From Paenibacillus pabuli (GTDB lineage Bacteria > Bacillota > Bacilli > Paenibacillales > Paenibacillaceae), in NCBI RefSeq assembly GCF_039831995.1, contig NZ_JBDOIO010000005.1, positions 868,001-932,000 of the forward strand: 64,000 nt of DNA, given 5' to 3'. Shown piece by piece: positions 20,526 through 34,747 of this stretch. The notes beneath the pieces are model-generated. The model worked only from the letters and a program-made list of their open reading frames with translations. It searched no databases and had not been told where the DNA came from. The first letter of the stretch is position 1. Every line of letters starts with the position of its first letter. The position numbers and the translations under genes were made by a program.

Positions 20526-21125
20526 TTATCTCTCTTCGCGACACAATGATGCCAGATGCAGAGAAAGAACATTCTCCATAACCTCAGCGGTCATTTGATC
20601 GGGTCTAAGCACAGCGTGAATGGACAGTCCGTCCACCAAGGCATATAGACGCTCTATTTCCAGTTCTTTATTGAGATCAGTTCGTGAGAGGTCAAGCTTC
20701 ACAAGGTACATAATTACGGTCGCCACGGCTTGTCTAATTTCATCATAAACCTTGTCTGCGAGTGCTTTGAGGTCCGGATCGGTTTTGGACTTGGCCGTAA
20801 AAGCATACCATACCTCCATTTCGGCCAGTTTTTCGTCCGTGTTAGGCATGAATTCGAGCAGCAGAAGTTTCATATTGTCCATAGGAGGACCACTGAATGA
20901 TAGCTGCTGAATTCGGTTTGATACCTTTTCGGATACCAGATTCATTGCATATAGGAGTAACTCAGATTGGGTTGAGAAGTAGTGACGCATTGATCCGGCA
21001 GATATTCCTGCTTCTTCAGCAATATTTCTGACAGATGCTTGTTCCATGCCGTCTCTGCGTATGATGCGCCAAGCCGCTTCAGCGACGAGAATTCGCTGTT
21101 TATCGTGATCTACAATTTTAGGCAT
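20526..21125 (-). CDS. TetR-family transcriptional regulator
   Basis: A 199-residue regulator. The N-terminal HTH (about 10-55) reads KQRILVAEAAWRIIRRDGMEQ then VRNIAEEAGISAGSMRHYFST, a clear TetR signature; the C-terminal domain is a helical ligand/dimer domain. The frame is open to a TTG at 21161, but ATG 21125 is the better start. A TATAAT (21132-21137 on this strand) lies only six bases before the ATG with no Shine-Dalgarno, so the mRNA may be leaderless. An ATACAA/TTGTAT inverted repeat overlaps the -35, which suggests autoregulation. It is divergent from the membrane protein gene at 21209, its likely target. Confidence 0.9.
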   Translation of the reverse strand: MPKIVDHDKQRILVAEAAWRIIRRDGMEQASVRNIAEEAGISAGSMRHYFSTQSELLLYAMNLVSEKVSNRIQQLSFSGPPMDNMKLLLLEFMPNTDEKLAEMEVWYAFTAKSKTDPDLKALADKVYDEIRQAVATVIMYLVKLDLSRTDLNKELEIERLYALVDGLSIHAVLRPDQMTAEVMENVLSLHLASLCREER

Positions 21126-21131
21126 ATGTGA

Positions 21132-21194
21132 ATTATAACATGGTTGCTTAATATAATACAAATGTGTTAAATTGTATTTAATACGAATGTGTTA
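21132..21194. promoter_or_regulatory. Divergent tetR/membrane-protein promoter with candidate TetR operators
   Basis: On the minus strand TTGTAT (21156-21161), 18 bases and TATAAT (21132-21137) form the tetR promoter. On the plus strand TATAAT lies at 21152-21157. ATACAA (21156-21161) and TTGTAT (21172-21177) make an inverted repeat over the tetR -35. Two copies of ATAC(A/G)AATGTGTTA start at 21156 and 21181, 25 bases apart, as a direct repeat. Confidence 0.6.
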
Positions 21195-21208
21195 TAAAGG
21201 GAGGGGTT

Positions 21209-21760
21209 ATGATGATCGCCTATTTTATAATAGGATGTGAAATTGCTTTTTGGATTTTTGTTGCTGCTGGATTGAGTGTAAGATACCTATTGGGTATGAA
21301 GCGCCTGGGATTGGCTTTGTTGATGGCGACACCTATTATCGATTTGTTGTTATTAGTGGCTACAGTTGTGGATCTGCAAAGAGGGGCTACGGCTAGTATG
21401 GTTCATGGTATTGCAGCCATATATATTGGAGTCAGTATCGCCTACGGGCATCAGATGATCGCATGGGCAGATCGTTATTTTCTATTTTGGTTCAAAGGTG
21501 GAGAGAATCCGCGCCGCAGGAAGGCATATGGGAGCGCACATGCAAGTCAGGAACGGAATGGTTGGTTTCGCCATCTGGCTGCCTACATCATAGGAAGTGC
21601 TTTCCTATTGATTATGATTTGGTGGATTGGTGATGCAACCCGCACAGCAGCATTCTCTAATATAGTTAGAGTCTGGGGAATTATAGTGGTCATTGATTTT
21701 ATAATCAGTTTCAGTTATACCTTGTGGCCAAAGAAGATGCCTGCTAAGAAAGTAGAATAA
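21209..21760 (+). CDS. Integral membrane protein of unknown function, probable TetR target
   Basis: A 183-residue protein with about five hydrophobic helices (near residues 5-27, 33-52, 62-80, 120-140 and 150-170). A charged loop with the basic stretch NPRRRKAYG lies in the middle and the basic tail ends KKMPAKKVE. A strong GGGAGGGG precedes two adjacent ATG codons. It resembles the small multipass proteins found beside TetR regulators in Bacillus and Paenibacillus. I do not recognise a catalytic motif, and whether it exports, senses or modifies anything cannot be told from the sequence. It is divergent from tetR and shares its control region. Confidence 0.75.
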   Translation: MMIAYFIIGCEIAFWIFVAAGLSVRYLLGMKRLGLALLMATPIIDLLLLVATVVDLQRGATASMVHGIAAIYIGVSIAYGHQMIAWADRYFLFWFKGGENPRRRKAYGSAHASQERNGWFRHLAAYIIGSAFLLIMIWWIGDATRTAAFSNIVRVWGIIVVIDFIISFSYTLWPKKMPAKKVE

Positions 21761-21933
21761 GAATGATTAAGTCATTCAAAAGTTTATATTAGCATGGACT
21801 GCAATTGTTGTGATCGTTTGTGGATGTACTTGAAGTGTTTATCCAATGGAGGTAGCGAACGTAGAACTTTAAATGGATATTGAGCTGTTACTGTGAACGG
21901 AATTAGAATATACAAATTTCTTTAAAAAATTAC

Positions 21934-21962
21934 TTGCATAAAAAATCTGAACATGGTATATT
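21934..21962 (+). promoter_or_regulatory. rRNA operon promoter P1
   Basis: TTGCAT (21934-21939), 17 bases, TATATT (21957-21962), about 310 bases before the 16S gene. The 510-base stretch from 21761 to the 16S start holds no protein gene; it carries P1, P2 and the antitermination region. Confidence 0.75.
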
Positions 21963-22042
21963 CTAATTCCGGCCAAGAAAACACGAGAAACACGGTGCGG
22001 TAAGCAAACTGAAAAGCTTCGAAAGAAACTTAAAAAAAGTAC

Positions 22043-22071
22043 TTGCTAAATTGGTTCGGAAGTGGTAAGAT
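22043..22071 (+). promoter_or_regulatory. rRNA operon promoter P2
   Basis: TTGCTA (22043-22048), 17 bases, TAAGAT (22066-22071), about 200 bases before the 16S gene. Tandem promoters are normal for Bacillales rrn operons. Confidence 0.8.
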
Positions 22072-22116
22072 ATAAAAGTTGCTGAAGAGAACAACACTCG
22101 GATGCGAATGACGTTT

Positions 22117-22136
22117 GATCTTTGAAAACTGAACAA
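22117..22136 (+). promoter_or_regulatory. boxA-like antitermination element of the rRNA leader
   Basis: GATCTTTGAAAACTGAAC matches the conserved CTTTGAAAACT leader element of Bacillales rrn operons. A second copy lies before 23S at about 23950-23964. Confidence 0.65.
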
Positions 22137-22273
22137 CGAGTGAGTAACGATCTTACTTTGTAAGATCGACGCTGAGGAATCGGTACATGTCATCTGACTG
22201 TATGATTTCAAAGCACAAATGAGATTTTTAATCTCGTCAGATTCAAAATGAGCTAATCGCTCTTTTCAATACT

Positions 22274-27055
<4,782 letters not shown>

Positions 27056-27130
27056 AAATTGCAGGTTTTGATCGCACATTTCGTTTCGGATCTAGTTTTC
27101 AGAGAATGATCTCTGAGCGTAGCAGCATCG

Positions 27131-27247
27131 TTTGGTGGCGATAGCGGAGGGGTTCCACACGTACCCATCCCGAACACGACCGTTAAGCCCTCTAGCGCCG
27201 ATGGTACTTGGACCGAAGGGTCCTGGGAGAGTAGGACGTTGCCAAGC
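27131..27247 (+). rRNA. rrf: 5S ribosomal RNA
   Basis: About 117 bases, from TTTGGTGGCGATAGCGGAGG to GACGTTGCCAAGC, with the conserved CCCATCCCGAACACG loop. Confidence 0.96.
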
Positions 27248-27251
27248 AAAG

Positions 27252-27288
27252 AACCACTGCCGATGAAATTCGGTGGTGGTTTTTATTT
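27252..27288 (+). terminator. Terminator of the rRNA operon
   Basis: AACCACTGCCGA pairs with TCGGTGGTGGTT, followed by TTTTATTT. A second weak hairpin (GCCAT/ATGGC with TTTTTT, 27362-27387) follows. Confidence 0.88.
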
Positions 27289-27467
27289 GTTTATAAAAGC
27301 TAATATATGGAAGCTATGTAGTTTTCCTTGAAAAAAAGCTCAAGAAGTTTTGGGAACAAACGCCATTTGAACACGGATGGCTTTTTTGGCATATTCGGCG
27401 GTTGTCCGCTCAAGAAATACAGTTGTATGCATCAGACAGTACACCTGATATAACCAGGGACTTTTCC

Positions 27468-27497
27468 TTGACAGTCTAAATATCGCTTTGCTAAGAT
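27468..27497 (+). promoter_or_regulatory. Promoter of guaB
   Basis: TTGACA (27468-27473), an 18-base spacer and TAAGAT (27492-27497). The 313-base gap between the rRNA terminator and guaB otherwise holds only the weak hairpin at 27362-27387; no purine riboswitch was seen. Confidence 0.7.
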
Positions 27498-27577
27498 GGC
27501 AATAATAAATTTTTCAGAAAACGTATTTTCGGCATAAATACTGCCTGAGATCTTCGGGTTTTGGACCGTAAAGCTGA

Positions 27578-29059
<1,482 letters not shown>

Positions 29060-29084
29060 GCTGAAGAGAGTTAATCATTTCCAG

Positions 29085-29122
29085 GACAGGCTTGGCGATT
29101 TTCGCCGGGCCTGTCTTTTTTT
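29085..29122 (+). terminator. Rho-independent terminator of guaB
   Basis: GACAGGCTTGGCGA pairs with TCGCCGGGCCTGTC, followed by seven T. Confidence 0.92.
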
Positions 29123-29470
29123 GCGGATACCCCTGTGATAGAATAGAAAAAGCGGTGACGATCCTTTATCGGATTAGGGCGTTGCGGCGGCTTTTTGACG
29201 TGAATCTATAAACCTTGTTTCCATGGAATAAAAGCCACATAAGGTTGCCCAGCTAAAGAAGCGCGGACGTCCTTTTACATAAGCATTGAATAATGCTAAC
29301 TAAGTGACAACCGATATTGAACTCTGGAGCAATGATATTGCTCTTTCGATACAGCGCATATAAAACACTTCTCACAACATCTTCTACAATCGTTAGGGAC
29401 CAAGAAAATGCAGCCCAAGCTGCACTGAAGCATCCATAAGTGAAGCTTCAGAACGAAGGGAGTATTATCA
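29123..29470 (+). other. Intergenic region before dacA with small hairpins
   Basis: About 350 bases with no gene. Two small perfect hairpins occur: AGCATT/AATGCT (29282-29297) and GAGCAAT-GAT-ATTGCTC (29327-29343). Neither has a T run. No clear promoter pair could be chosen, and the 3' end holds the dacA site AAGGGAG. Confidence 0.5.
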
Positions 29471-30859
29471 TTGAAAGCTAAACAATTGAACAAAAAGAAA
29501 CGCCAAATGCTCAAAAAAAGCGTAGCCTCGGTTATGCTGGTCAATATGCTCTGCATGTCTGCAGTAATGCCGGTAATGGCTGCTGCGAATGATTCAGGGC
29601 AGGTACTGACTGCTGCTGCGACAACAACGAAGACTGAAAAAGTTGTGCAAGTTCCTTCTGTAGACTCACTTGGACTTGAAGTTAGATCTGCGGTACTCAT
29701 GGAGGCTTCGACAGGCCAGATTCTGCTTAATGTGAATGCGGACAAAGCCATGCCGCCTGCCAGCATGACGAAGATGATGACCGAGTACATTGTGGCTGAG
29801 CAGGTCAAGCAAGGGAAGTTAAGCTGGGATGATGTGGTTACGGTAAAAAGAAATGCAGCAGAGAGCGTAGGATCACGTATATTCCTGGCCGAAGGCGATC
29901 AGCACACAGTTAAAGAGCTGTACATTGCTATGGCTGTCGGTTCTGCAAACGATGCTACGGTAGCTTTGGCTGAACATGTTGCCGGATCCGAAGAAAATTT
30001 TGTTAAAATGATGAATGAAGAAGCGAAACGGATGGGAATGAAGGATACGTACTTCATAAATTCATCAGGCCTCGATCGTGCCGATATGCCTGCAGACTTC
30101 CGTCCTGCCGAAGATAAAGAAACGGTCATGTCTGCACTCGACGCAGCAATCCTGTGCAGATATATCATTCAGGATCATCCGGACTACACAGACTTTACAA
30201 CGATTCAATCTTATAAATTCCGCCCTAATGATAAAGATCCAATTATTAACTACAACTGGATGTTGGAAGCGAATAAAAATATAACCAATTTCAAAAGCTA
30301 TGCCTATGAAGGTCTGGACGGAATGAAAACGGGCCATACCACGAATGCAGGGAATAACTTCACAGGTACGGCTGAACGTGATGGTATGCGTCTGATCAGT
30401 GTCGTTATGGGTACCGATTCCGAGCCTGCACGATTTAGAGAGACGAAGAAAGTGTTGGATTATGGTTATAACAACTTTGAAGTGAAGCAAGCTGTCGCTG
30501 GCAAGACCAAAGTGACTGGCTGGGAAACTGTACCTCTGAAAAAAGGTAAAGAAACGAATGTGCCAGTAGTGACCGACAACGCAGTTAGCTTTGTTGTTCC
30601 CAAAGGAACTCAAAACCTGGATGTTACCTTCAAAGCAAACGTAACAGAAGCAGACAAGCTGGTGGCTCCAATCAAAGCAGGTACGAAAGTCGGAACGGTG
30701 ACCTATACCTATAAGGCTGATGGCGTTGAACCACAGGAGAAGACTGTGAACCTGATTACCGCAGAAGAGGCTGAAAAAGGCGGCTGGTTCCGTTTGTTCT
30801 TCCGTGCAGTAAAGGACTTCTTTGTTGACCTGTTTGACGGTATCAAGAACCTGTTCTAA
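29471..30859 (+). CDS. dacA: D-alanyl-D-alanine carboxypeptidase (PBP5 type)
   Basis: A 462-residue low-molecular-weight penicillin-binding protein that trims the terminal D-Ala from peptidoglycan peptides. It starts at TTG 29471. A basic N-terminus and hydrophobic stretch (residues 16-38) form the signal peptide. The catalytic serine is S98 in PASMTK (K101), followed by the SAN motif in GSANDATVALAEHVAG and KTG in GMKTGHTTNAG. After the beta-rich domain, the C-terminus (WFRLFFRAVKDFFVDLFDG) is the amphipathic helix that anchors such enzymes to the outer membrane face. Downstream, pdxS is reduced to a remnant. Confidence 0.97.
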   Translation: MKAKQLNKKKRQMLKKSVASVMLVNMLCMSAVMPVMAAANDSGQVLTAAATTTKTEKVVQVPSVDSLGLEVRSAVLMEASTGQILLNVNADKAMPPASMTKMMTEYIVAEQVKQGKLSWDDVVTVKRNAAESVGSRIFLAEGDQHTVKELYIAMAVGSANDATVALAEHVAGSEENFVKMMNEEAKRMGMKDTYFINSSGLDRADMPADFRPAEDKETVMSALDAAILCRYIIQDHPDYTDFTTIQSYKFRPNDKDPIINYNWMLEANKNITNFKSYAYEGLDGMKTGHTTNAGNNFTGTAERDGMRLISVVMGTDSEPARFRETKKVLDYGYNNFEVKQAVAGKTKVTGWETVPLKKGKETNVPVVTDNAVSFVVPKGTQNLDVTFKANVTEADKLVAPIKAGTKVGTVTYTYKADGVEPQEKTVNLITAEEAEKGGWFRLFFRAVKDFFVDLFDGIKNLF

Positions 30860-31050
30860 TCGCCTATTATAGACAATGGTTTTAGATAAATAGAGGTTTC
30901 CAATTTACATCGCCTGAATAATGACAATATGCACCGAATTGCGACTGGATGCATTGTGTATTTACAAATTTTCCGGTAAAATATCAAGTTAGAATTCTAC
31001 GTATAAATCAGCTGAAAAGTCTAAGGACAACCTTGTTAGTTGCACCTGAC

Positions 31051-31170
31051 ATTGTGGAAGCGACAACGCATTACATGGACTATAAATTGATTGCTGGTGT
31101 GTCCAAAATCCTCGGGACACCGATCTCCTAACTTACGGCTTCTAGACGTATGCAGGATCGCGGCTGGTAG
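31051..31170 (+). pseudogene. pdxS: 3' remnant of pdxS (pyridoxal 5'-phosphate synthase lyase subunit)
   Basis: Forty codons just upstream of pdxT match the C-terminus of PdxS. They read IVEATTHYMDYKLIAGVSKILGT, where B. subtilis PdxS as I recall it has [23 protein letters not shown], then after a deletion of about five codons IS, an in-frame TAA (31129-31131) where PdxS has Asn, and finally RMQDRGW and a stop, matching the PdxS end RMQERGW. The first 85 percent of the gene is gone; only about 190 unrelated bases separate this scrap from dacA. The position, between dacA and pdxT, is where intact pdxS lies in Bacillus. A functional copy would have to be elsewhere. Confidence 0.88.
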
Positions 31171-31186
31171 GAGAGGGGAAACGCAA

Positions 31187-31777
31187 ATGAAGATAGGTGT
31201 ATTAGCACTTCAAGGTGCGGTTACTGAGCATATTCGCAGTGTTGAGCGGGCTGGTGCAGAGGGACTGGCTGTAAAACAGGTTGAGCAGTTGGATGAACTG
31301 GATGGTCTGATCCTTCCTGGCGGTGAAAGCACCACAATTGGTAAATTGATGCGCAAGTATGGTTTCTTGGAGGCCATTCGTGAATTTGCTGCCAAGGGTA
31401 AACCGGTGTTCGGTACCTGTGCAGGCTTAATCGTAATGGCTGAGCGTATTACGGGACAGGAAGAAGCCCACTTGGAATTGATGGATATGACCGTATCCAG
31501 AAATGCATTCGGGCGACAGAGGGAAAGTTTCGAAACGGACCTGCCTGTCAAAGGGATTGAAGAAACGGTAAGGGCAGTATTTATTCGTGCACCTTTGATC
31601 GAGAGTGTTGGGGAACAGGTTGAAGTTCTTTCTACTTATAAAGGTGAGATCGTTACTGCGCGCCAAGGACACTTGCTGGCCTGTTCCTATCATCCTGAGT
31701 TGACGGATGATTATCGCTTGCATTCTTATTTTGTAGATATGGCCCGATCATATAAGCAGTCGTTACAGAACCAATAG
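31187..31777 (+). CDS. pdxT: Pyridoxal 5'-phosphate synthase glutaminase subunit
   Basis: A 196-residue glutaminase that feeds ammonia to PdxS in vitamin B6 synthesis, normally in a 24-subunit complex. ATG 31187 follows GGAGAGGGG; open frame further upstream is the decayed pdxS region. Motifs are GVLALQGAVTEH, LPGGESTTIGKLM, the nucleophile in GTCAGLIVMAERI, AFGRQRESFE and HPELTDD. It looks intact although its partner gene beside it is broken, so it depends on a PdxS made elsewhere or is on the way to loss. Confidence 0.95.
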   Translation: MKIGVLALQGAVTEHIRSVERAGAEGLAVKQVEQLDELDGLILPGGESTTIGKLMRKYGFLEAIREFAAKGKPVFGTCAGLIVMAERITGQEEAHLELMDMTVSRNAFGRQRESFETDLPVKGIEETVRAVFIRAPLIESVGEQVEVLSTYKGEIVTARQGHLLACSYHPELTDDYRLHSYFVDMARSYKQSLQNQ

Positions 31778-32052
31778 TGCATGTTACACAACTTATGATA
31801 CCCCGGTGGATTGGAACACTCCTATTGCATTGTAAGCCTGCTGGAGGAACTGTATCTGGTCGAATGCCTGATGTTGCCCGTATCTCCTTTCCATAGCGGG
31901 AATCGCAGCGTAGGGTGTCACAGGGGTTCATAGGTTGTTTTTTTATTGTAGAAATGGATTAAGATGAAGTTATGCGCGACTCCACAAAGGCTATGTGATA
32001 GGCTTAGGTTTATTGATATGTTTTCTGTGAGGTCATTTAGGAGGAGTATATA
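31778..32052 (+). other. Structured, gene-free region between pdxT and serS
   Basis: ACCCC and ACACTCCTA near 31803-31830 can pair with TAGGGTGT and GGGGT near 31912-31927, enclosing a CCCGTAT/ATAGCGGG hairpin, and seven T follow at about 31939. It resembles a leader RNA or attenuator before serS. The GGGTGGNACCGCG sequence of T-box leaders is absent, so it could not be assigned to a known class. AGGAGGA before ATG 32053 is the serS ribosome binding site. Confidence 0.35.
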
Positions 32053-33336
32053 ATGCTTGATGTAAAGATATTGCGGAATGAATACGCACGTGTAGAAGAA
32101 GCGTTAACGAACCGTGGCAAGTCACTCGATCTCATTGCTGGATTTTCCGAGATGGATGCGAAGCGCCGGGAGCTGCTGCAAGAGAGCGAGACGTTGAAGA
32201 ACCGCCGCAATACAGTATCCGGTGAAGTTGCCAGGCTTAAAAAGAATCGCGAGAACGCGGATGATTTGATTGTTGAGATGCGCGAAGTGTCTGATCGTAT
32301 CAAAGCGATGGATGAAGAGGTCCGAGAGCTGGAAGCGAAGATTAGCGATCTGACGATGGCCATTCCTAACATTCCAAATGAGAGTGTACCTGTTGGCGCA
32401 TCTGAAGATGATAATGTAGAGATTCGCCGCTGGTCCGAACCGAAGTCGTTTGGTTTTACACCAAAAGCACACTGGGAGATTGCGCAGGATCTCGATATTC
32501 TTGATTTTGAGGCTGCTGCCAAAGTTACGGGTTCCCGTTTTACGTTCTACAAAGGACTTGGTGCACGTCTAGAGCGAGCTCTGATTAACTTCATGATGGA
32601 TCTGCACAGTGATCAACATGGATATGAGGAGATTTTGCCTCCATACATCGTCAACCGCGACAGTCTGTTCGGAACAGGCCAATTGCCAAAATTCGAAGAA
32701 GATCTGTTCAAGCTGAAGGATACGGAATATTATCTGATCCCTACCGCGGAAGTTCCGGTAACGAACTATCATCGCGAAGAGATTTTGAATGCGGAGGATC
32801 TGCCGAAGCACTTCGTTGCATACAGCTCATGCTTCCGTTCCGAAGCAGGCTCTGCCGGGCGTGATACACGTGGATTAATCCGTCAGCATCAGTTTAATAA
32901 GGTTGAATTGTTGAAGTTGTCTTCTCCTGAAACCTCCTATGAGGAATTGGAAAAAATGACGCAAAATGCTGAGCGTGTGCTTCAATTGCTGGAATTGCCA
33001 TACCGTGTCTTGGCGCTGTGCACAGCGGATATGGGCTTCACTTCAGCGAAAACCTATGACCTCGAGGTATGGTTGCCGGAAAGCAATACATATCGTGAAA
33101 TCTCTTCCTGCTCTAACTGTGAAGACTTCCAGGCACGCCGTGCCAACATTCGTTTCCGCAGAGAGCCTAAGGCTAAGCCTGAGTTTGTCCATACACTGAA
33201 CGGTTCCGGACTCGCTGTTGGACGTACGGTAGCTGCTATTCTGGAGAACTATCAACAAGAAGACGGGACTGTAGTTATTCCCGAAGCATTGCGTCCTTAC
33301 ATGGGTGGAATTAGTGTAATCACACGTCGTTCCTAA
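32053..33336 (+). CDS. serS: Seryl-tRNA synthetase
   Basis: A 427-residue class II synthetase that charges tRNA-Ser. The N-terminal long antiparallel coiled coil (about 30-100, rich in Arg, Glu and Lys) binds the tRNA variable arm. Motif 2 is around [20 protein letters not shown] and motif 3 [17 protein letters not shown]. It starts at ATG 32053 after AGGAGGA. The tRNA-Ser(UGA) gene follows within 150 bases, as in B. subtilis. Confidence 0.98.
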   Translation: MLDVKILRNEYARVEEALTNRGKSLDLIAGFSEMDAKRRELLQESETLKNRRNTVSGEVARLKKNRENADDLIVEMREVSDRIKAMDEEVRELEAKISDLTMAIPNIPNESVPVGASEDDNVEIRRWSEPKSFGFTPKAHWEIAQDLDILDFEAAAKVTGSRFTFYKGLGARLERALINFMMDLHSDQHGYEEILPPYIVNRDSLFGTGQLPKFEEDLFKLKDTEYYLIPTAEVPVTNYHREEILNAEDLPKHFVAYSSCFRSEAGSAGRDTRGLIRQHQFNKVELLKLSSPETSYEELEKMTQNAERVLQLLELPYRVLALCTADMGFTSAKTYDLEVWLPESNTYREISSCSNCEDFQARRANIRFRREPKAKPEFVHTLNGSGLAVGRTVAAILENYQQEDGTVVIPEALRPYMGGISVITRRS

Positions 33337-33381
33337 TATAGAGAACATAGTTTTATATTATGATTAACCAAACAAAAATGG

Positions 33382-33410
33382 CCCGTCATTCATTTATGAC
33401 GGGTTTTTTA
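33382..33410 (+). terminator. Rho-independent terminator of serS
   Basis: CCCGTCAT and ATGACGGG form an 8-base stem, followed by six T. Confidence 0.92.
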
Positions 33411-33419
33411 TTCTAAAGC

Positions 33420-33449
33420 TTGCTTTTTTAACTGTAGATGTGGTATGAT
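33420..33449 (+). promoter_or_regulatory. Promoter of tRNA-Ser
   Basis: TTGCTT (33420-33425), an 18-base spacer and TATGAT (33444-33449), about 35 bases before the tRNA. Confidence 0.6.
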
Positions 33450-33484
33450 CTATTTCGTGGCAAGTTTATAAAACTTCAAATTTT

Positions 33485-33573
33485 GGAGAGGTACCGAAGC
33501 GGTCATAACGGGGCGGTCTTGAAAACCGTTAGGGTGCAAGCCCACGTGGGTTCGAATCCCACCCTCTCCGCCA
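33485..33573 (+). tRNA. tRNA-Ser(UGA)
   Basis: An 89-base tRNA with a long variable arm. The acceptor stem is GGAGAGG/CCTCTCC with G73 and an encoded CCA. The anticodon arm CGGT-CTTGAAA-ACCG places TGA in the loop, and the T loop is GGTTCGAATCC. Confidence 0.97.
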
Positions 33574-33589
33574 TAACTACACTTATAAC

Positions 33590-33622
33590 AAGGATTCGAG
33601 CGATAAGCTCGGGTCCTTTTTT
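33590..33622 (+). terminator. Terminator of tRNA-Ser
   Basis: AAGGATTCGAGC pairs with GCTCGGGTCCTT, followed by TTTTT. Confidence 0.9.
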
Positions 33623-33756
33623 GCATATACATTTCCACAGTCCAGGTATCTGCCTTCGGTTGGTTTATTCTTGGCATCAACACTCGGTTATTCGAGTCCA
33701 TTTTAATGTATAAAAACATCTTTTTCGCCGCACTTTATAGGAGTGGAGGTGGTTAG

Positions 33757-34098
33757 ATGAACCGCGAGTTAAATATAGATCAGACAGAGCTTGTAGGCGC
33801 ATGGCAAGAGCGACTGCCGGAAGTGCTGAATGTCGGTGATCAGGCTCAGGTAATGGCAGATGAAGCTGATCAAAAGGCTATTCGCATTCATATCGCGACT
33901 GCAGGACACCAAATGTACTCATTCGATTTCAAATGTGCGTATGTGGACTCCCGTGAGGTCAGTGTACAACTGATTGACGTAGAACGGGATGGACAGACGA
34001 CAGATGAGCGTACAGAACCCATCCAGGAACTGGCTCAGGATTATACACGGCATATTCATGAATGCGCCCAGTCGTTACAGTCCAAGACAAGAACATAG
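33757..34098 (+). CDS. Small hypothetical protein upstream of spore genes
   Basis: A 113-residue acidic cytoplasmic protein with no signal peptide or membrane helix. It begins MNRELNIDQTELVGAWQERLPEVL and ends with a polar helix HECAQSLQSKTRT. ATG 33757 follows GTGGAGGTGG. I do not recognise the family. It stands 23 bases before a small hydrophilic gene and about 220 bases before sspP, so a role in spores is possible but not shown. Confidence 0.7.
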   Translation: MNRELNIDQTELVGAWQERLPEVLNVGDQAQVMADEADQKAIRIHIATAGHQMYSFDFKCAYVDSREVSVQLIDVERDGQTTDERTEPIQELAQDYTRHIHECAQSLQSKTRT

Positions 34099-34121
34099 CT
34101 CCAATTGAGGGAGGGATTCGA

Positions 34122-34298
34122 GTGAGCAAGGCCAAAGCAGGGATCGATAAAAATTTGCAGAATGTTGTTGCTGATCTGGAGCAGCCAGCTGTAAACAGCC
34201 ATCATGCACAGCAAATTCAGCAAGATACAAATGATCGTCGTCATCAGGATTCACTGAATCATGACAAAACGGAAGATATGGACCCATCCCATTCCTAA
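34122..34298 (+). CDS. Small hydrophilic protein, possibly spore-associated
   Basis: A 58-residue protein from GTG 34122 behind a strong GAGGGAGGG. It is rich in Asp, His, Gln and Asn, has no hydrophobic segment, and begins MSKAKAGIDKNLQNVV. The start resembles the MSKPKA of the next gene. Tandem arrangement with sspP, spacing of 23 bases and composition fit a minor spore protein. The family is not recognised. Confidence 0.6.
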   Translation: MSKAKAGIDKNLQNVVADLEQPAVNSHHAQQIQQDTNDRRHQDSLNHDKTEDMDPSHS

Positions 34299-34321
34299 AA
34301 TCATGAAGAGGGGGTAACAGC

Positions 34322-34474
34322 ATGAGCAAGCCAAAAGCGATACCTGTACCGGAAGTTCAAGCTGCTGAGCAACATCGTCGTCCGGAAAAGCACTCATCTG
34401 GACAGGAACCGTTGTCCGGGTCAAAAAAAGTGAAAAACCAGAATCATGTGGATCATAACAATCCGCAAGGGTAA
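34322..34474 (+). CDS. sspP: Small acid-soluble spore protein P
   Basis: A 50-residue protein from ATG 34322 behind GAGGGGG. The core SGQEPLSGSKKVKNQNH matches the PF08179 SspP (CotL) signature, PEPLSGSKKVKNRNH, as I recall it. Minor small acid-soluble proteins are packed in the spore core and expressed late in the forespore. Here it ends a run of three small genes and is followed by a terminator. No sigma-G promoter was identified with confidence. Confidence 0.85.
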   Translation: MSKPKAIPVPEVQAAEQHRRPEKHSSGQEPLSGSKKVKNQNHVDHNNPQG

Positions 34475-34536
34475 GTTATATACACAGCCCGGCATGTAGT
34501 CTTGGAGATATGAGATATTTAATAATGCTTAATGAT

Positions 34537-34564
34537 ACCCCCTGTTACCTAACAGGGGGTTTTT
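34537..34564 (+). terminator. Terminator of the small spore gene cluster
   Basis: ACCCCCTGTT pairs with AACAGGGGGT around a short ACCT loop, followed by four more T. Confidence 0.9.
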
Positions 34565-34747
34565 GCGTATTCATACATAAATAAAGACCAGTGATGGGAG
34601 GAATTAAAAAGCTAACATAGGTCTTTGTAGCCATTTTAGTGTGGGAAGATCACAAATTTCCCAAATCGTGTTTCCGTTTCAGAATAAATGGTATATCATT
34701 GATGTTGAATTACTTTTTTTGGGGTTATCACGAGAGGAGAGAAACAA

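Noticed and set aside
31796..31897. A 33-codon frame (MIPRWIGTLLLHCK...) as a serS leader peptide
   Set aside because: No ribosome binding site and no run of Ser codons; the region is better explained as structured RNA.
31778..32052. T-box riboswitch before serS
   Set aside because: The GGGTGGNACCGCG core and a specifier stem could not be found; GGGTGTCAC is not an adequate match.
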